A DNA stretch of 64,000 bases from Aptenodytes patagonicus (lineage: Eukaryota; Chordata; Aves; Sphenisciformes; Spheniscidae). The stretch is taken from positions 4,402,001 through 4,466,000 of the forward strand of contig NC_134951.1 of the NCBI RefSeq assembly GCF_965638725.1. Reading direction: 5' to 3'. The position numbers were made by a program, and so were the translations under genes. A model generated the notes under the pieces. It saw only the letters and a list, made by a program, of their open reading frames with translations. It was not told the origin of the DNA and ran no database searches. This document shows positions 10,461 through 23,843 of the stretch, one piece after another. Each line of letters opens with the position of its first letter. Within the stretch, counting starts at the first letter, position 1.

Positions 10461-13370
10461 AAAGAGGGAAAGGCTCTAGCTACCCTCTCCTGTGAGAACA
10501 TCCATAGCAAAATTCCCCACGGCAGCATCATGTCCATGTTGGCAAGTAAACCAGTGTAGGGGAAGAGGTACAGGACTGTGACTCTGTAATATTGGCTAAC
10601 TTGGGCACAGTTTGGGCCCAGGCCAACTAGCACTGACCCAAATTATCCCTGGGCATAGCTGAGGGTTGGCATGGGCCAGGGACCATTCCCAATAGATAGT
10701 TTTAATTCAGACCCCTTGTTCTGGGGGGTGAAAGAGTTTAACAGTATGGATGTGGCCAGCCATCCTAGTTGCCTTAGGAATGGTACCCATCATGTTTAGT
10801 TGCATGGTTGACAACTCTCCTTCCCGTCCTTCCTCTGGCGACCTCCTTCCACCCACTGTTGGACTGGCTCCACTGTCACCCATCACCAGACTCCATCAGC
10901 ACGCAGGAAGGTATGCCAAAATAACTTCTGGCATACCAAAATTTCCCTGTTCATCATCTATCCTTCTGCCCCAACCCAATGGAAGGAGTTAGACAGAAAA
11001 GAAAACTCAGATTTTAAGGCTAAATATGTACCTATTCACAGTCAGCTTCAGATGACATGACTAGGCAGCCCAGAGGACTCTGCCTTGCAGCTCCTACCTA
11101 AAGAGCAGTGATCTGTGGAGCTTGCCTGTGAAGAGGTGACACATTTTTGCATTGATAAGGAGTTAGGCTTTTTGCTGTATTTTTGTAATTCCTTACCAAG
11201 GCCAAACCTTTACATACGTTCTTTGCACCAACACCCTCAAAACCATACACACTGCCCCTCTGAAGGGCTGGAGATGAGGGTGAAGGGTGGGTGAAACTGT
11301 GTTTTACACCCCCAGCAAAGATGTGGGCATGAAAAGTGTACAGAGGACTCCTGAGAAACGCAGCCCTTAGTGCTGCTGGCAGGTCTTGGCCTTTTCAAAG
11401 GTCATTTGCCTGGCAGTGTCTGGCTCATTACCCAGGAGGAATCCCATCCTCGGAGGGGGCGTTGAGGTGCTGCCATTAAAGGCACGGTTTCCCAGCAAAG
11501 TCATGCACGGGGGAGCAGGAGCTATTAGCCGTGGGTGGCTCTGTGGAGACCTTTATGCAGAAGGCTGGAAGTGACCCTCTTAGCTGCTGTGGGGTTGGGT
11601 CCCTGCAAACGGCCTTGAGCTTTTTGTCAACTTCAGCAGGTGAAAATCAGATTGGCTTACGCCCTGTCGTAAGGCATAAGCCAACTCCCTGTGAACAAGG
11701 GAGTTCAAAAATTAACAACTCAGTGGCTTCCCTTTCCTTTTGAGGGACTCTTTCAGGCTGGCCTCTGCAGGTGCTGCAGTATCAGTCCTGCTCCCAGCTA
11801 AGATCGGACCAAGCCTCATCCCCCAGCATGGGGACCAGAGTGGTGGGGAAACACCATCCATGGATGGGGAGATGAAATAAGGAGAGAGGCAGAGAGCAGA
11901 TTTACATGGTGCTCCCAGAGCTCACCTGATAGATGCTTATCTCAAGGAGATATTTAAAGGGCAGAGACAGCAGATATCAAGGAGACGCTTGGAGTCCTGT
12001 CTCTGACCCCTAAGAAGTGGTATAGTCATATATTGAGGTGTTTTAAACCCACAAAGGGTGCAGTTCCAGCAAGAAAATTAACTGAAACTTGTCTTAAACT
12101 AGAAATTGGGAAGCGAACATTTTGGTGACGAAGGCACAAGGAAAGAGCTCTTAGTCCCCAGCCAGGCACTGCCCCTTCTCTTCCCATCCCCAGCAGATGT
12201 AGCCCGCTGGGCAGTAGAAAGCAAATACCGCATGCGCCTCCAGCCCCTGTGTGCATTACACAATGCACTGATTAGTTCATTGGAAATTGATTATGTACTT
12301 GATTATGTCATGGTTTACATAACCGGGTTTTGCCTGTGATGTTGACCTCAGAAGATGTGAGCTGCTTTCCAGAGGGACAGAAATGAGTAATTAGGTAAAA
12401 TAAAGTAACTAGGTATTTATTATAAGGGAGTCCTCCAGGTGGCTTGTTTTCTTCGTTCTTTAAAGGATTGTATTCCAAGGCATCTTTTAAAACTCCATGG
12501 ACATATTTTGTTTGTTAGATTGGTGATACATTTTCCATTAGTATTATCCCTCGCTGTGTGTCATCTGTCCAAGCAGAGATCTGCAATGGTTGACTTCCAA
12601 CGTGTGATTTAGATGTCACTCACAAGCACCTAATCACTGTGACAGGCATGGGGAGAAAGCCCTGTGGAACTCCAAACCTTAATCAGGACACCGATGTGTG
12701 TAGAAGATAGTTGCCTTAATCCCAAATCACTTATAGCACAGGAAAGATTGCTAGCAGCAAGACAAAGAGGTGTTCAAGACAGCCGAGCTATGGGTAGAGG
12801 GAAGGAAGGCAGTTGCTCGAGCACCTTGTTAAAGACTCATTTGCAATTGGTGCAAAACCAGACAAATATGGATACCTGTAATATGATTAGTTGCAAATAC
12901 GGACTGGAGAGCTATACTTATGTGCTAGTAACAGTACCTTTCTCTAGGTCCTGAGATCCTACGGCATGACGTGACCATACCCATATTGTACAACTGCCTT
13001 AGCCTCCAAAACAAGGTTACCGCATCAGACTGCCTACTGGAATGGTTCCTAGCCAGGACTAATCATTGAAACAGCCCAGGAGTTTTTGGCAGAGAGGTAG
13101 CAGAGGCCAAAACTGCCAGGCCTGTTCTAATAATGTAATGTTATGGATGATCAAGTTTCAGTGATCATGTCCTGGCACTTTTTAATCTGTTTGTACAGAC
13201 ACAGAGAGGTCAGCTGAATCACTGTTCAGACTCTACAAACTGCATTAGCTACAACTTGAGAGGTTATAATGAGATTTTGGATGTAGCAGACACAACGGAC
13301 TTGTCTATTACACATGAAAACAAGAATGCATATGCAGGTGAAGGTCAATGCCATGCTGACCTGTGATATA
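10461..13370. other. intergenic, no gene recognised
   Basis: Unique-looking non-coding sequence. A small inverted repeat at 11652-11684 is listed separately. Short frames show no motif. Confidence 0.5.
11652..11684. repeat. 12-bp inverted repeat (hairpin)
   Basis: TTGGCTTACGCC and GGCATAAGCCAA are inverted copies with a single mismatch, separated by 9 bases. On the minus strand the mismatch would be a G-U wobble in RNA. The stem is too short for a typical microRNA precursor. Confidence 0.6.
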
Positions 13371-14210
13371 TAGAATCATAGAATCATAGAATCATTGAGG
13401 TTGGAAAAGACCTCTAAGATCATCGAGTCCAACCGACAACCCAACACCACCATGCCCACTAAACCATGTCCCTAAGCGCCTCATCTACACGTCTTTTAAA
13501 TACCTCCAGGGATGGGGACTCCACCACTTCCCTGGGCAGCCTGGTCCAATGTTTCACCACTCTTTCAGGAAAGACATTTTTCCTTACATCCAATCTAAAC
13601 CTCCCCTGGTGCAACTTGAGGCCATTTCCTCTCGTCCTATCACTAGTTACGTGGGAGAAGAGACCGACCCCCACCTCGCTACAACCTCCTGTCAGGTGGT
13701 TGTAGAGAGCGATGAGGTCTCCCCTCAGCCTCCTTTTCTCCAGGCTAAACAACCCCAGTTCCCTCAGCCACTCCTCAGAAGACTTGTTCTCCAGACCCCT
13801 CACCAGCCTCGTTGCCCTTCTCTGGACACGCTCCAGCACCTCAACGTCCTTCTTGTAGTGAGGGGCCCAAAACTGAACACAGTATTCGAGGTGCGGCCTC
13901 ACCAGTGCCGAGTACAGGGGCACGATCACTTCCCTACTCCTGCTGGCCACACTATTTCTGATACAGGCCAGGATGCCATTGGCCTTCTTGGCCGCCTGGG
14001 CACACTGCCGGCTCATGTTCAGCCGGCTGTCGACCAACACCCCCAGGTCCTTTTCCGACAGGCAGCTTTCCAGCCACTCTTCCCCAAGCCTGTAGCGCTG
14101 CATGGGGTTGTTGTGGCCGAAGTGCAGGACCCGGCACTTGGCCTTGTTGAACCTCATACAATTGGCCTGGGCCCATCGATCCAGCCTGTCCAGGTCCCTC
14201 TGCAGAGCCT
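13371..14210 (-). mobile_element. 5'-truncated CR1 LINE (antisense)
   Basis: The tail (TAGAATCA repeats) is at 13371-13395. The antisense frame is open from the RDMV stop through [12 protein letters not shown]-type sequence for about 230 codons, to the truncation at AGGCTCTGCAG near 14210, equivalent to about 5812 in the ORF2-bearing copy. It belongs to the RDMV subfamily. Confidence 0.95.
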
Positions 14211-15083
14211 ATGTATGACTCCAATTCTTGTGACCGCGGCATTAGCATCTTCCTACCTAACAAGAGCCAAAGGAGCTCCAGTGATTTTATTTTTGATGAT
14301 GACAGTATCAGAGTCAACAGAAATCCACCCAATACACCACAGGAGTAGCCATTTTGGTGCTGCACAGAGAGAAGCATGTAGACACTGCTCACCGTCTAAT
14401 GAAAACACTTCTGGTGTTTTAGTTCGTAGTCAACTGCACAATAATTCTTAAAAATTCGAGCTTGTCTGCTATTCCATATGACACCATCCACACAGAAGCC
14501 TCAGCTCTTTCCAGGAAAAGCATCACTCCAGCAACATTAGCGCCATGGGACAGATCAGGAAACTCATCATGCAAGACCAGAGAAGTACTAGTCTTTTCTC
14601 CATAACATACAGAAGAACCTGCCTCCCAGCCTTCCTCTCAAACACTGATTATTATTCCTTCTCGCCCTCATCTTTACAGAGGAATCCTCGTTTTGCACAG
14701 GCTTTAGGGGCGCAGAGGACATTACATTCTCTATGCTGATTTTCAACGTCATCGTGTATGTACAGGTCTATTTAATGTTGACTCACTGTGTGGATTGCAA
14801 CATGAGGCCACATGCAATTGAGATCAAAGCAATCAAGGGTAGGTAATAATTGACTAGGTTCCCAGACCTCAGCATTGCAGCATCCCTGAACCTTACGTGC
14901 ACAGAGGCCCTGCAGCCTCCTCTTCTGCCCACCTCAGCTTTGTGCCTTTTCAGCGATGCTAGCAAGTCTCTTGCACATCAGAATTCTTTAACTGCTCTTT
15001 GCTGTACTTTTCTTCTTCTAAAAGGTTTAAGGAGTTTCTCTAATAGAGGATCATTCTAGATATCACAAGCACAGTGAGGACTG
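14211..15083. other. spacer between two antisense CR1 copies
   Basis: About 870 bp of non-coding sequence with no recognised feature. Confidence 0.5.
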
Positions 15084-16400
15084 ATCATAGAATCATAGAA
15101 TCATTTAGGTTAGAAAAGATCTTAAAGATCATCAAGTCCAACCGTTAACCTAGCACTGCCAAGTCCACCACTAAACCATGTCCCTAAGCACCACATCTAC
15201 ACATCTTTTAAACATCTCCAGGGATGGTGACTCAACCACTTCCCTGGGCAGCCTCTTCCAATGCTTGACAATCCTTTCAGTGAAGAAATTTTTCCTAACA
15301 TCCAATCTAAATCTCCCCTGGCGCAACTTGAGGCCGTTTCCTCTCGTCCTATCGCTTGTTCCTTGGGAGAAGAGACTGACACCCACCTCGCTACAACCTC
15401 CTTTCAGGGAGTTGTAGAGAGCGATGAGGTCTCCCCTCAGCCTCCTTTTCTCCAGGCTAAACAACCCCAGTTCCCTCAGCCGCTCCTCAGAAGACTTGTT
15501 CTCCAGACCCCTCACCAGCCTCGTTGCCCTTCTCTGGACACGCTCCAGCACCTCGACGTCCTTCTTGTAGTGAGGGGCCCAAAACTGAACACAGGGTTCG
15601 AGGTGCGGCCTCACCAGGGCCGAGTACAGGGGCACGATCACTTCCCTACTCCTGCTGGCCACACTATTGCTGATACAGGCCAGGATGCCATTGGCCTTCT
15701 TGGCCGCCTGGGCACACTGCCGGCTCATGTTCAGCCGGCTGTCAACCAACACCCCCAGGTCCTTCTCTGCTGGGCAGCTTTCCAGCCACTCTTCCCCAAG
15801 CCTGTAGCGCTGCATGGGGTTGTTGTGACCCGAGTGCAGGACCCGGCACTTGGCCTTGTTGAACCTCACACAATTGGCCTGGGCCCATCGATCCAGCCTG
15901 CCCAGGTCCCTCTGCAGAGCCTTCCTACCCTCGAGCAGATCAACACTCCCGCCCAACTTGGTGTCGTCTGCAAACTGACTGAGGGTGCACTCGAATCCCT
16001 CATCCAAATCACTGATAAAGATATTAAACAGGACTGGCCCCAATACTGAGCCCTGGGGAACACCACTTGTGACCGGCCACCAACTGGATGTAACTCCATT
16101 CACCACAACTCTCTGGGCCCAGCCGTCCAGCCAGTTTTCTACCCAGCGAAGAGTCCACCTGTCCAAGCCATGAGCAGCCCGTTTCTCCAGCAGAATGCTG
16201 TGGGAAACACTGTCAAAGGCTTTACTAAAGTTGAGGTAGACAACATCCACAGCCTTTCCCTCATCCACCAAGCAGGTCACCGTGTCATAGAAGGAGATCA
16301 GGTTAGTCAAGCAGGACCTGCCTTTCATCAAGCCATGCTGACTGGGCCTGATCACCTGGATGTCCTGTACGTGCCACGTGATGGCACTCAAGATGATGGA
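15084..16400 (-). mobile_element. CR1 LINE fragment including most of the reverse transcriptase (antisense)
   Basis: The tail is at 15084-15105. The antisense frame is open for about 400 codons from [11 protein letters not shown] through [12 protein letters not shown] and FADDTKL to the stop near 15171. Similarity to CR1 extends, with more mismatches, to about 16400, where it reads through the region equivalent to [10 protein letters not shown]. It is somewhat more diverged than the copies at 42-43.6 kb. It belongs to the RDMV subfamily. Confidence 0.94.
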
Positions 16401-19400
16401 AGAACAGAGGTAAAATGTGCATGACGGTCTTTGCTTTGAGCCTTGTGCACCCATTTAGCCCATGTGAAATGGCATAAAACACTCTACTGACGAGTCACAT
16501 GTGGGAATATTTTGCACAAGAGCAAAGTGTATCTATTAGAGGATTTCCACTAACATAGCTCCATGGACGAAGCAACATCAGCCCTCATGTTCCCATTCTC
16601 ATTGTGCAAAACTATGCCAAAGGATACCCTGGGGGACGGCAAGTTAATAAATGGACATGGCAGTGGTCAAGACTACACATGGATTTGCAGACTGATTGGT
16701 TTGAGCTGCTCCTTCCCTGAACTATGAGTGATATGCCTATGTGTCAAGAGATGCAAGATGCAATGGAGAAGCAGGTTGGATGCCAGCTTTACCTGTAGCT
16801 ATCCAGGCAGAGGTGCAAAGAATGCACATCTCTTACCACCAGGTTTCTGCAGTCAGCTGTGGGAGAGAACCACCCCATTACTTACATTGCAAAGGAAAGA
16901 GCTGTAAATTTGATTGACATTGATTTCCCACATAGAAAACTGTAAAAGCCGACTAGCCAGCTACAAAAGTAGGAAAACCCAAATGTGTTTGTTAAAACTG
17001 CCCTGTGTGTACACGATGATGGTGATAAAATGAATGTAAGATTTCAGTCTATGTTCTTTTATCTTGTTTGCTAAAACCTGGAAGCGTCAGACAAAGGGCA
17101 CAATTAAAGAACATATTATTATCATAATTAATTAACTTACTGGCGACTAACGGAAGATGAAGCACTGCAAACATAAATCACTCCGCATGTATTGCAAAGA
17201 TTTGTGCCATAATTAGGAAAGCCAGGAGAATACTGAAGTATGTGCTAACGTGAACTTGGTTTTAGCGGGGCATAAGCGTATGCTTTCATAAATAACCATG
17301 TCCCTATGCAGTTTTAAAGGCATACTTACAGTTAAAATGGCAAAATCAAGTCTTACCAGTGCCCAAATACATGTACCCCATTATAAATAACCATTCTCAA
17401 AAGTATAATAGTTTTTAGACTCTGAAAAACCCTCACCTCAACATTTTATTAGCCATTAGCTGGTAAGTTGTGCTTAAGAGAACTTCTTTGAGAAAATGTT
17501 GATGCCAAAAGAAATCAACGCTATATACGATGTTCATTATGAACTTTTATGGGACACAGTTCCTCTACCAAGAAGGGAAGAAGAGAAGAAAAACACCTGC
17601 CTTGCAGATGACCAAGAAATCTACTCAGTCGTTGTGTGCTCCTTTATCAATCAGAAGGAGGTGATGTTTGCAAGGGCTGGCCCCACTCAGCATTTCAGAT
17701 TTTGCTTGCAATATCACCTTTGGAAAGCTGTGCTGCTAAGGCAAAATCAGCACAATTGGATTGCAAACATCAAAACATAAATATCTATTCATACCTTACA
17801 GATTTACAAAATAGAGAGAAATAAGGGGAGCACCATTCTGAGATATTGTGTCCTTCACGATCATCCAGAGATCTCCGTTTGCTGATGTACCGAAGTCTTC
17901 TTTAGAAATAGTTGTTGGAGCACAGGTAAGGGAGCTTCTGCTGTTATAAGCTGGCCATCTCTTCCTGATCTCAAAGGCAAAATTAAATGTCTTTTGAGCG
18001 TCATGTGTGTCTTCCCTTTCTCTCGTTTGCTACCAATATTCTCATGGAATCTTTTATGTCTTATTTGTATTGCAGTATTCTTGCATAAGGTTTTAAGTAA
18101 AGTCGCCCCAACACCTATTTGCTTGGACAGCTTGATTTCTCTGGGGTAGGTACCTACAACTCCTTGAGTTCCCAGCTCATGTCTAGAAGTTAACGTTCAA
18201 CAGAGATCTCCAGGACTCCTTCCTGGCCCTGACTGCCGTGGGGCACAGCTCCACGCACATGCTCTCGTGTCCCAGCCCCGGTTCACGGCCGTGCTGCACA
18301 AATTGCCCTGCTCTTTGGGCATTTTATACAAGTTTGGCCTGGTTTTAAGCAACCAGCTTGCACCTGTCTGTTTTTAGTAGGAGCCAAAGTCATGGAATTT
18401 TCCTGTTGCTCTGAATGACATTTTCAGGCTGCCTGTGCTAGCAGGGCTTAAAATGTTGATCACTTTCCTAGAGGGCTGCTTTCCTTCTGCAGGAAATAAG
18501 GGTGTTCAGCGAGATCTATGAATGCTATGGCAGTTTGCATCACTGAAATTCAAACAATTTGACTCTGATAATAGATTTATAGTGTTCCACAGGTGGGAAA
18601 CAGTACAGACCTGAAAGCGAGGGGAACTTGCTCAGATACTGCAGGTGATGGCAAAGAGTAGTCACCACCTTCCCCAATGCCACATTCTGATTTTATTTGG
18701 GGAAAACATGACTCCTCCCTAACATGAACTTCTCTAGGGAGTGATGAGCGCTCCAAAAAACGCACTTCTGTTTGCGAAACATCACAACAATGTTGTCCTG
18801 CCTAAATGAAAGGCAGATGGGGGAAATTCACATTTGAATGGGTCTTCATAAAAACAAAAGGGTTTTGTTTCCTGGTTTCTTCACGTTCATGTTGCAGGTC
18901 AAGTGTCTGTCTCTCTGTCAGGGTGTCCCACTGACAACTCACTGAAAGAGAAAAGAGAGGAGTGACAAATCAGCTCTCCTCTCTATTAGAAATGGGGAAA
19001 GCTGGATGGTTGCTGGCAAAAAAGGAGGTAGTTTCCAAGGCAAGGGTACAAAAAAGGACATTCTGGAGCGCTTGGCATTTCCTGGTTAATTAGATTTTAT
19101 GGGTAGAAGAGGGAAATCAATATTTATCTTACTGTTGTTCACTGCATAAACACTTCAGTAACTCACGTTGCTACTTTCCCAGCCACTTAAGCTTGCCCGT
19201 TAGTATGGAGGTTAAACATCAGTAATGTTTTCATCCTACTAATAATTCTTAGAACAAAAATACCATTAACTCCCAGTTAAATATAATAAGCGAGGTAATA
19301 AGGAAGCAAACCGCTGAACCAGAATGCCAGAGCTAGGAACTGCAGAAATGTCTGGGCTTTGACAGAGATTAACCTGTTTTTTTTATGTGTGACAGTATTT

Positions 19401-20323
19401 GGGCAAAGGGAGGATTCCCATGGGTGCGAAGCTGTTGCAGTCCTTTGACATCTACAAGCCCAGGATTTCATGAAGAAGAACCTTCAGTGTTTTGATCTCC
19501 TAACCAATGCTTCTCAGAAAATTTACAGCCACGGGGATCATGCTCTGAAGCGAAGCCCAAGAAGACACTGCAGTTCGAGATATTATGTCTGCCCAGCCAT
19601 TTCAGCCGAACTCAGTCTTTTAAAAATCAGTCACAGGTTTGCCCCTCACATACTGCAAACTCAACTTTGCCAGGGCTAAAATTAGCCACTGAAAGGTCCT
19701 CCAGGAGCTCAGAATCGGCCACTGGTTCAATCAGTTGCTACAATTTCGCTTTGAATCTGGAAATCACCTTGCCTTGGCTGCAAGGAGAGCCATCACACCC
19801 ATAATCACAATGCAACTTCATAAATTCTTATGGAATCGGCCCATTCTCCCAACCTTTTGGGGCAACGTGAGGGGAAACAAAAAGGGGACATCAAAAGCTG
19901 TTAAAAATGCAAAGCACTCAAGGGGGCATCTAAGTAAGAATTAAAGGAGGGAGAGAGCTTTGTGTCAGCCCTCTGCAGTGGGTGAGGATGTCCTGAAACC
20001 TGTTTAAAAAGTGACAAAGCAAAGTTGCATTGACTCAGATGTTTCCCAATGCTTTCCTCTGCCTTTGACATCACCTGCCTGGTGACAGGGAGGGGGAGAC
20101 GGAGACAAAATGTTATGTGACTTGTCAGTGGGCGATGGATCCAGGGTCAACACTGGGACCAGACTCCAACGGTGGCTGACCCCAAGCCCTCTGCCTGACC
20201 CATCCCCGTGCCTGTGTTGGAAACAGGTCTGGCAAAAGCCATGCGAATTGGTGCAGCTCGGTGGGGTTTGGCCGACGGTCACATTATATAACTGACATGG
20301 TCAGTGGAAATTCACCCTTGGGG
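16401..20323. other. intergenic upstream of AvBD10, nothing recognised
   Basis: About 3.9 kb of AT-moderate sequence. I searched by eye for defensin signal exons and CC-ending mature exons on both strands and found none, so AvBD11, AvBD12 and AvBD13, which neighbour AvBD10 in chicken, are not visible here. Confidence 0.45.
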
Positions 20324-20357
20324 ATTGCAACATGTTCGCTGAACATTTCATTGCAAC
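20324..20357 (+). promoter_or_regulatory. paired C/EBP-like sites upstream of AvBD10
   Basis: ATTGCAACA (20324-20332) and ATTGCAAC (20350-20357) lie 26 bp apart. The reverse complement of the first, TGTTGCAAT, fits the C/EBP consensus TKNNGYAAK. The second lies 108 bp before the TATA box. A weak kappaB-like word, GGAAATTCAC, lies at 20306-20315. C/EBP control would suit an innate-immunity gene, but binding is inferred. Confidence 0.4.
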
Positions 20358-20457
20358 CTGCGATAAGGGGGATAACCAGCCTGCTTTCCAGAAGGTTGGT
20401 TGCAGTTACTTATTGACAGAGCACTCAGCTGTCCAACCTGCACAGTCCCTCGGGCCC

Positions 20458-20465
20458 TATAAATA
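20458..20465 (+). promoter_or_regulatory. AvBD10 TATA box
   Basis: TATAAATA, 103 bp before the AvBD10 ATG. The spacing equals that of AvBD9 (103) and AvBD8 (102), which supports it as the core promoter and implies a short leader with no intron. Confidence 0.7.
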
Positions 20466-20560
20466 CCGGGTGCCTTTCCCAGCCTCTTCCTCAAACTTCA
20501 TCCTCCGTCGATCTTTCAGGCGCTTTGCAGAGGCACACAGTCTGCAACCTACTGGCAGCC

Positions 20561-23134
20561 ATGAGGATCCTGTACCTGCTCTTTGCTGTTCTCTTCCTCC
20601 TCTTCCAGGCTGCTCCAGGTGAGAAGCAAAGTAAATCCCGCAAAGAATGAAAGGGCTTGTAAGCAGAAGTGTGTGCAGAGGAGGAAAAAAGCAACCATCA
20701 ACTGACAGGCAAAATCTGATGCTGTCGGGATGGTGCTATGCAGTGGGTGGGAACAAGAACAGCTGCGCTCATGATGGCAGTCTTCCTAAAAATGCAATAC
20801 ATGATTTATTGCATATTTATCTATCATAATTTTAGACTGAACACTGATATTATAACGTCTTCCCCTTCCCACAGGTTCTGCAGATCCTATTTTTGCTGAC
20901 ACCGCAGAGTGCAGGAGCCAGGGAAATTTCTGCCGTGCTGGGGCATGCCCACCCACCTTCGCTGCCTCGGGGTCGTGCCATGGGGGGCTGCTGAAATGCT
21001 GTTCAAAGTAAGTGCCGCAGGACTGAAGGGCATCAGAGGGCATTTTTGTTCTGCCATTTTATCTACTGTTTCTTTGAATAATATGCACAACGCCAGGGGG
21101 CTTGCAGGGCAGCCGTTTGTGAGAAAGTCCAGATGGAGGATGAGCATGTATACATCGTAGATGTGTGTTTAAGGAGGCAATTCATTTTGATGGAAGTTAT
21201 GTATAAGAGCAAAAGTTCAGGAGGGTCAAAATTTCCCAGAATTCAATATATTTCCCTTTATTTTGAATTTTGATGGGGAGAAAAAAAGAATTTTTTTCAA
21301 GAAATTATAAGGAAAATATCTCACAGTATTTTCACCCATCAAGGGAAACAATGTCTCCTGCCTTCCTCTGCTCTTTTAATTTCCAAAATGACCTAGAAGA
21401 TTAAATTTTAAAGCAGGAAAAATGTTCACAGAACACTGCTTCTCATTCTCTTCCCATCTCTTCTTCCTCCCACCACTGTGCAGCCTGTAGAAAGGTGAGG
21501 AAGAGTGAATTTCTTAGTGACTGGAGACAACTGGGTGTGCGTTTCACTTTTGACTTTGAAGACCATTTTCTAATAATGTCTGGAGTTTCCCTGACAGCAA
21601 CACTTCTTCTTTCCTTAAGGTTTTGAACGTGCTCGTGGGGGAATGCACTTCAGCGTAGGATAACACATACTCCTCAGGCATTTAATTCTTACAATTGTTT
21701 TGTTCCACTGATTACCATGTGATGATCATTGGCATCTGCGGTAACTGTCTATCACATACACTAAATTTAGTGGCAAATTAGGAGAAGTTCCTGTGTCTTT
21801 TGATGAAAAGGACAGGTGTGATGACATAACTCATCTCAACAGGAGATGTTCAGGCAGATCCTCAGCCATTGATGTGACCGGACAGAGCCCAGTTCAAAAT
21901 AAACAAAGGACTCAGATCCATATTTTCTGAATTTTCCAGAACTCCTTATTCTGTTAAGTAACAGAATAATAATTATAGACTTGCCAGGGTTTAAAGGTTC
22001 CCAGAAACTGAAGAAAGTGCGATGAGATGGCTCTAGGGAAGAGGTTTCATAGCATTTGTTCAGCACGTGGCGATCCTCAGTCAGACAGTGGTTTCACGAA
22101 ACCCAAGTCATACCAATATTAGGACATGTTTGTTGTCAGGAGATTAAGATGCTAAGGAAGCATCCACTTAGGAGCTCAGGAGAGTAAATGGTATGGAAGC
22201 AACCTGATATTAGATGGTTTTATAAAGGGGTGACTCTATCCCTCAGTCTCTGTGAACGGTCATTCTCTTCAGGAAGCAATTTCTACTGATAGCAAATAGA
22301 CTGGTAGGAGCAGATGGCAGATCTCCAACATCAAACTTCTGTAAGAACATCTGTTGGGTCTGATCCAAGGAGAACTGGTGCTGGGAAAGGAATAGGACCT
22401 CTTGAGTTTGGTTCCAGGTGTTAATTTTTCTACAGAAATACTCTTTCTCAGAAGAATGTACCCAATGTTCAAGATTAAAACTCTTCCTATTGGGCTGTTA
22501 GATTTTCAGCTGGGTTGATCAATACAGCAGCAGAAGTTGAAACCAACAGGGTGTTCTGTGGTACAGTATAAAATTTGTCCAGCTGAGGATTCAACCTACT
22601 GGGTTGCTTGAAAAGAAATCTTTGAATTGGACACAAAGAGTTCAATTCAGTAAACTACATTGAGAGGTTTAGTGGCATTTGAGGTGCCTTGGAGTATTTA
22701 AACCATATATACAGGCCTGGCTGAGATAGCTCATGACCTATGGGAAAACATTGCTTTTCAGGAAAGATGGCTGGAGTCCAAGCAGATACCCCAGAGCTCT
22801 TCAAATGACACTGGACTTTTGGGTGACTAAGTAATTAAATCAAATCTCTGATCTTTATTTTGGGGTGAGATGAATCAAAATTTTATTACTAGTGGTAATA
22901 CAACTAGTTTGCCAGTGACCATAGTTCACGTGGACTGGATGTCTGCAGACCTAGACACCCAGCACACATATAGGCATCTAAATATAGGTTTTTAAACCTG
23001 CAGGCCGAACCCACCCTGTACATTTATTCTGAAAGGTAATTAGCAGGTATTGAGGCTTTTAGAGACTGAGCTTAGACTACACTTCAGCAAAATAACAAGA
23101 CCCTTTGTATCCTTACAGGATTTTGGCAGAGTAA
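20561..23134 (+). CDS. AvBD10: avian beta-defensin 10
   Basis: Secreted beta-defensin, 68 residues, in three coding exons: 20561-20618 (signal, starts MRILYLLFAV), 20875-21007 (mature) and 23119-23134 (ends KILAE, TAA). Introns are phase 1 and phase 2 with GTGAG/ACAG and GTAAG/ACAG borders. The mature exon has the defensin pattern C-x6-C-x4-C-x9-C-x6-CC, within CRSQGNFCRAGACPPTF and GLLKCCSK. I recognise it by the GNFCRAGACPPTF core and the final KI-A- motif shared with chicken AvBD10 (KIPAQ, from memory). Length equals the chicken protein. Predicted mature charge is about zero, so it may act less by membrane disruption than its relatives. Exon 3 is the least certain part: closer acceptors would end the protein sooner, but only 23119 restores the family ending. 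No CR1 lies in its introns. Confidence 0.93.
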
Positions 23135-23481
23135 GAAGAGAAGGCTTTTCTGGGTCATTGCCCTTGTACCAGCAACATTTCCACTGCCTTGAGGAGGTGA
23201 TTTTGATGGATTCCTCCTCTATCTAAACCCTCCTGCAAATGAGCATTAAAAGAAGCTTCCAGAGGGCACGGCCTGTTAGCACACTGCTTCTGGAGATCCA
23301 GGTTTTTCCTTGCTGAAGTCACTCCCTTTTTTGCTTTTAATACACAAGCCACTTTGGCACCTTGGCCACCTATTCCAGCCTACCTCACAGGGATGTTTGG
23401 ATGTTCAATCAGTTCAGGTTCATGCAGCTCTTGGAGGATGTGAAGCAATATATATATATTATTATTTTATTCACACACAAA

Positions 23482-23487
23482 AATAAA
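23482..23487 (+). terminator. AvBD10 polyadenylation signal
   Basis: AATAAA about 350 bp after the stop codon. It is the first canonical hexamer downstream and so the likely cleavage signal. Confidence 0.55.
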
Positions 23488-23788
23488 TGTCTTCTTAAAC
23501 CAACAACTGTGGTCTCTTATTGTTACTAACAGTAATTTTCTCTGTGGTTTTAACTCAAGGTTTGTTGAGTCATGCAATCTTTGTGAGCAAATAAGTCCAT
23601 ACAGTCTCACATATTCCTAAGTGATTTGGAAAAGGGGATGGGTAAAACAGCAACCAGGTTTGATGATGATACTAAAGTATTCAGGATGATAAGACTGAAA
23701 ATTGAGTGTGAAGAACTGTACAAGCAACTCTTGGCAGTGAGTGAGTGGATGAAAAAATGGCAATCAAGAAACACCTCCAGTATTGCAA

Positions 23789-23792
<4 letters not shown>

Positions 23793-23838
<46 letters not shown>
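23793..23838. repeat. (TA)23 microsatellite
   Basis: Uninterrupted TA dinucleotides for 46 bp followed by an A run. Likely polymorphic in length. Confidence 0.97.

Positions 23839-23843
<5 letters not shown>

Noticed and set aside
13549-14451. Long plus-strand frames opposite CR1 copies (also near 15261, 42251 and 52188)
   Set aside because: They are antisense shadows of the CR1 ORF2 frame and repeat at every antisense copy.
16401-20323. Expected neighbours AvBD11, AvBD12 or AvBD13
   Set aside because: I looked for their signal exons and CC-ending mature exons on both strands and saw none. They probably lie outside the window.
21462-21490. Alternative AvBD10 last exon after a pyrimidine-rich GTGCAG
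   Set aside because: Using it would end the protein in CCSNL. The acceptor at 23118 gives KILAE, which matches the family ending and length.
21608-21628. Another AvBD10 last-exon candidate after CCTTAAG
   Set aside because: It would give KF and stop. The acceptor is weaker and the ending does not fit the family.
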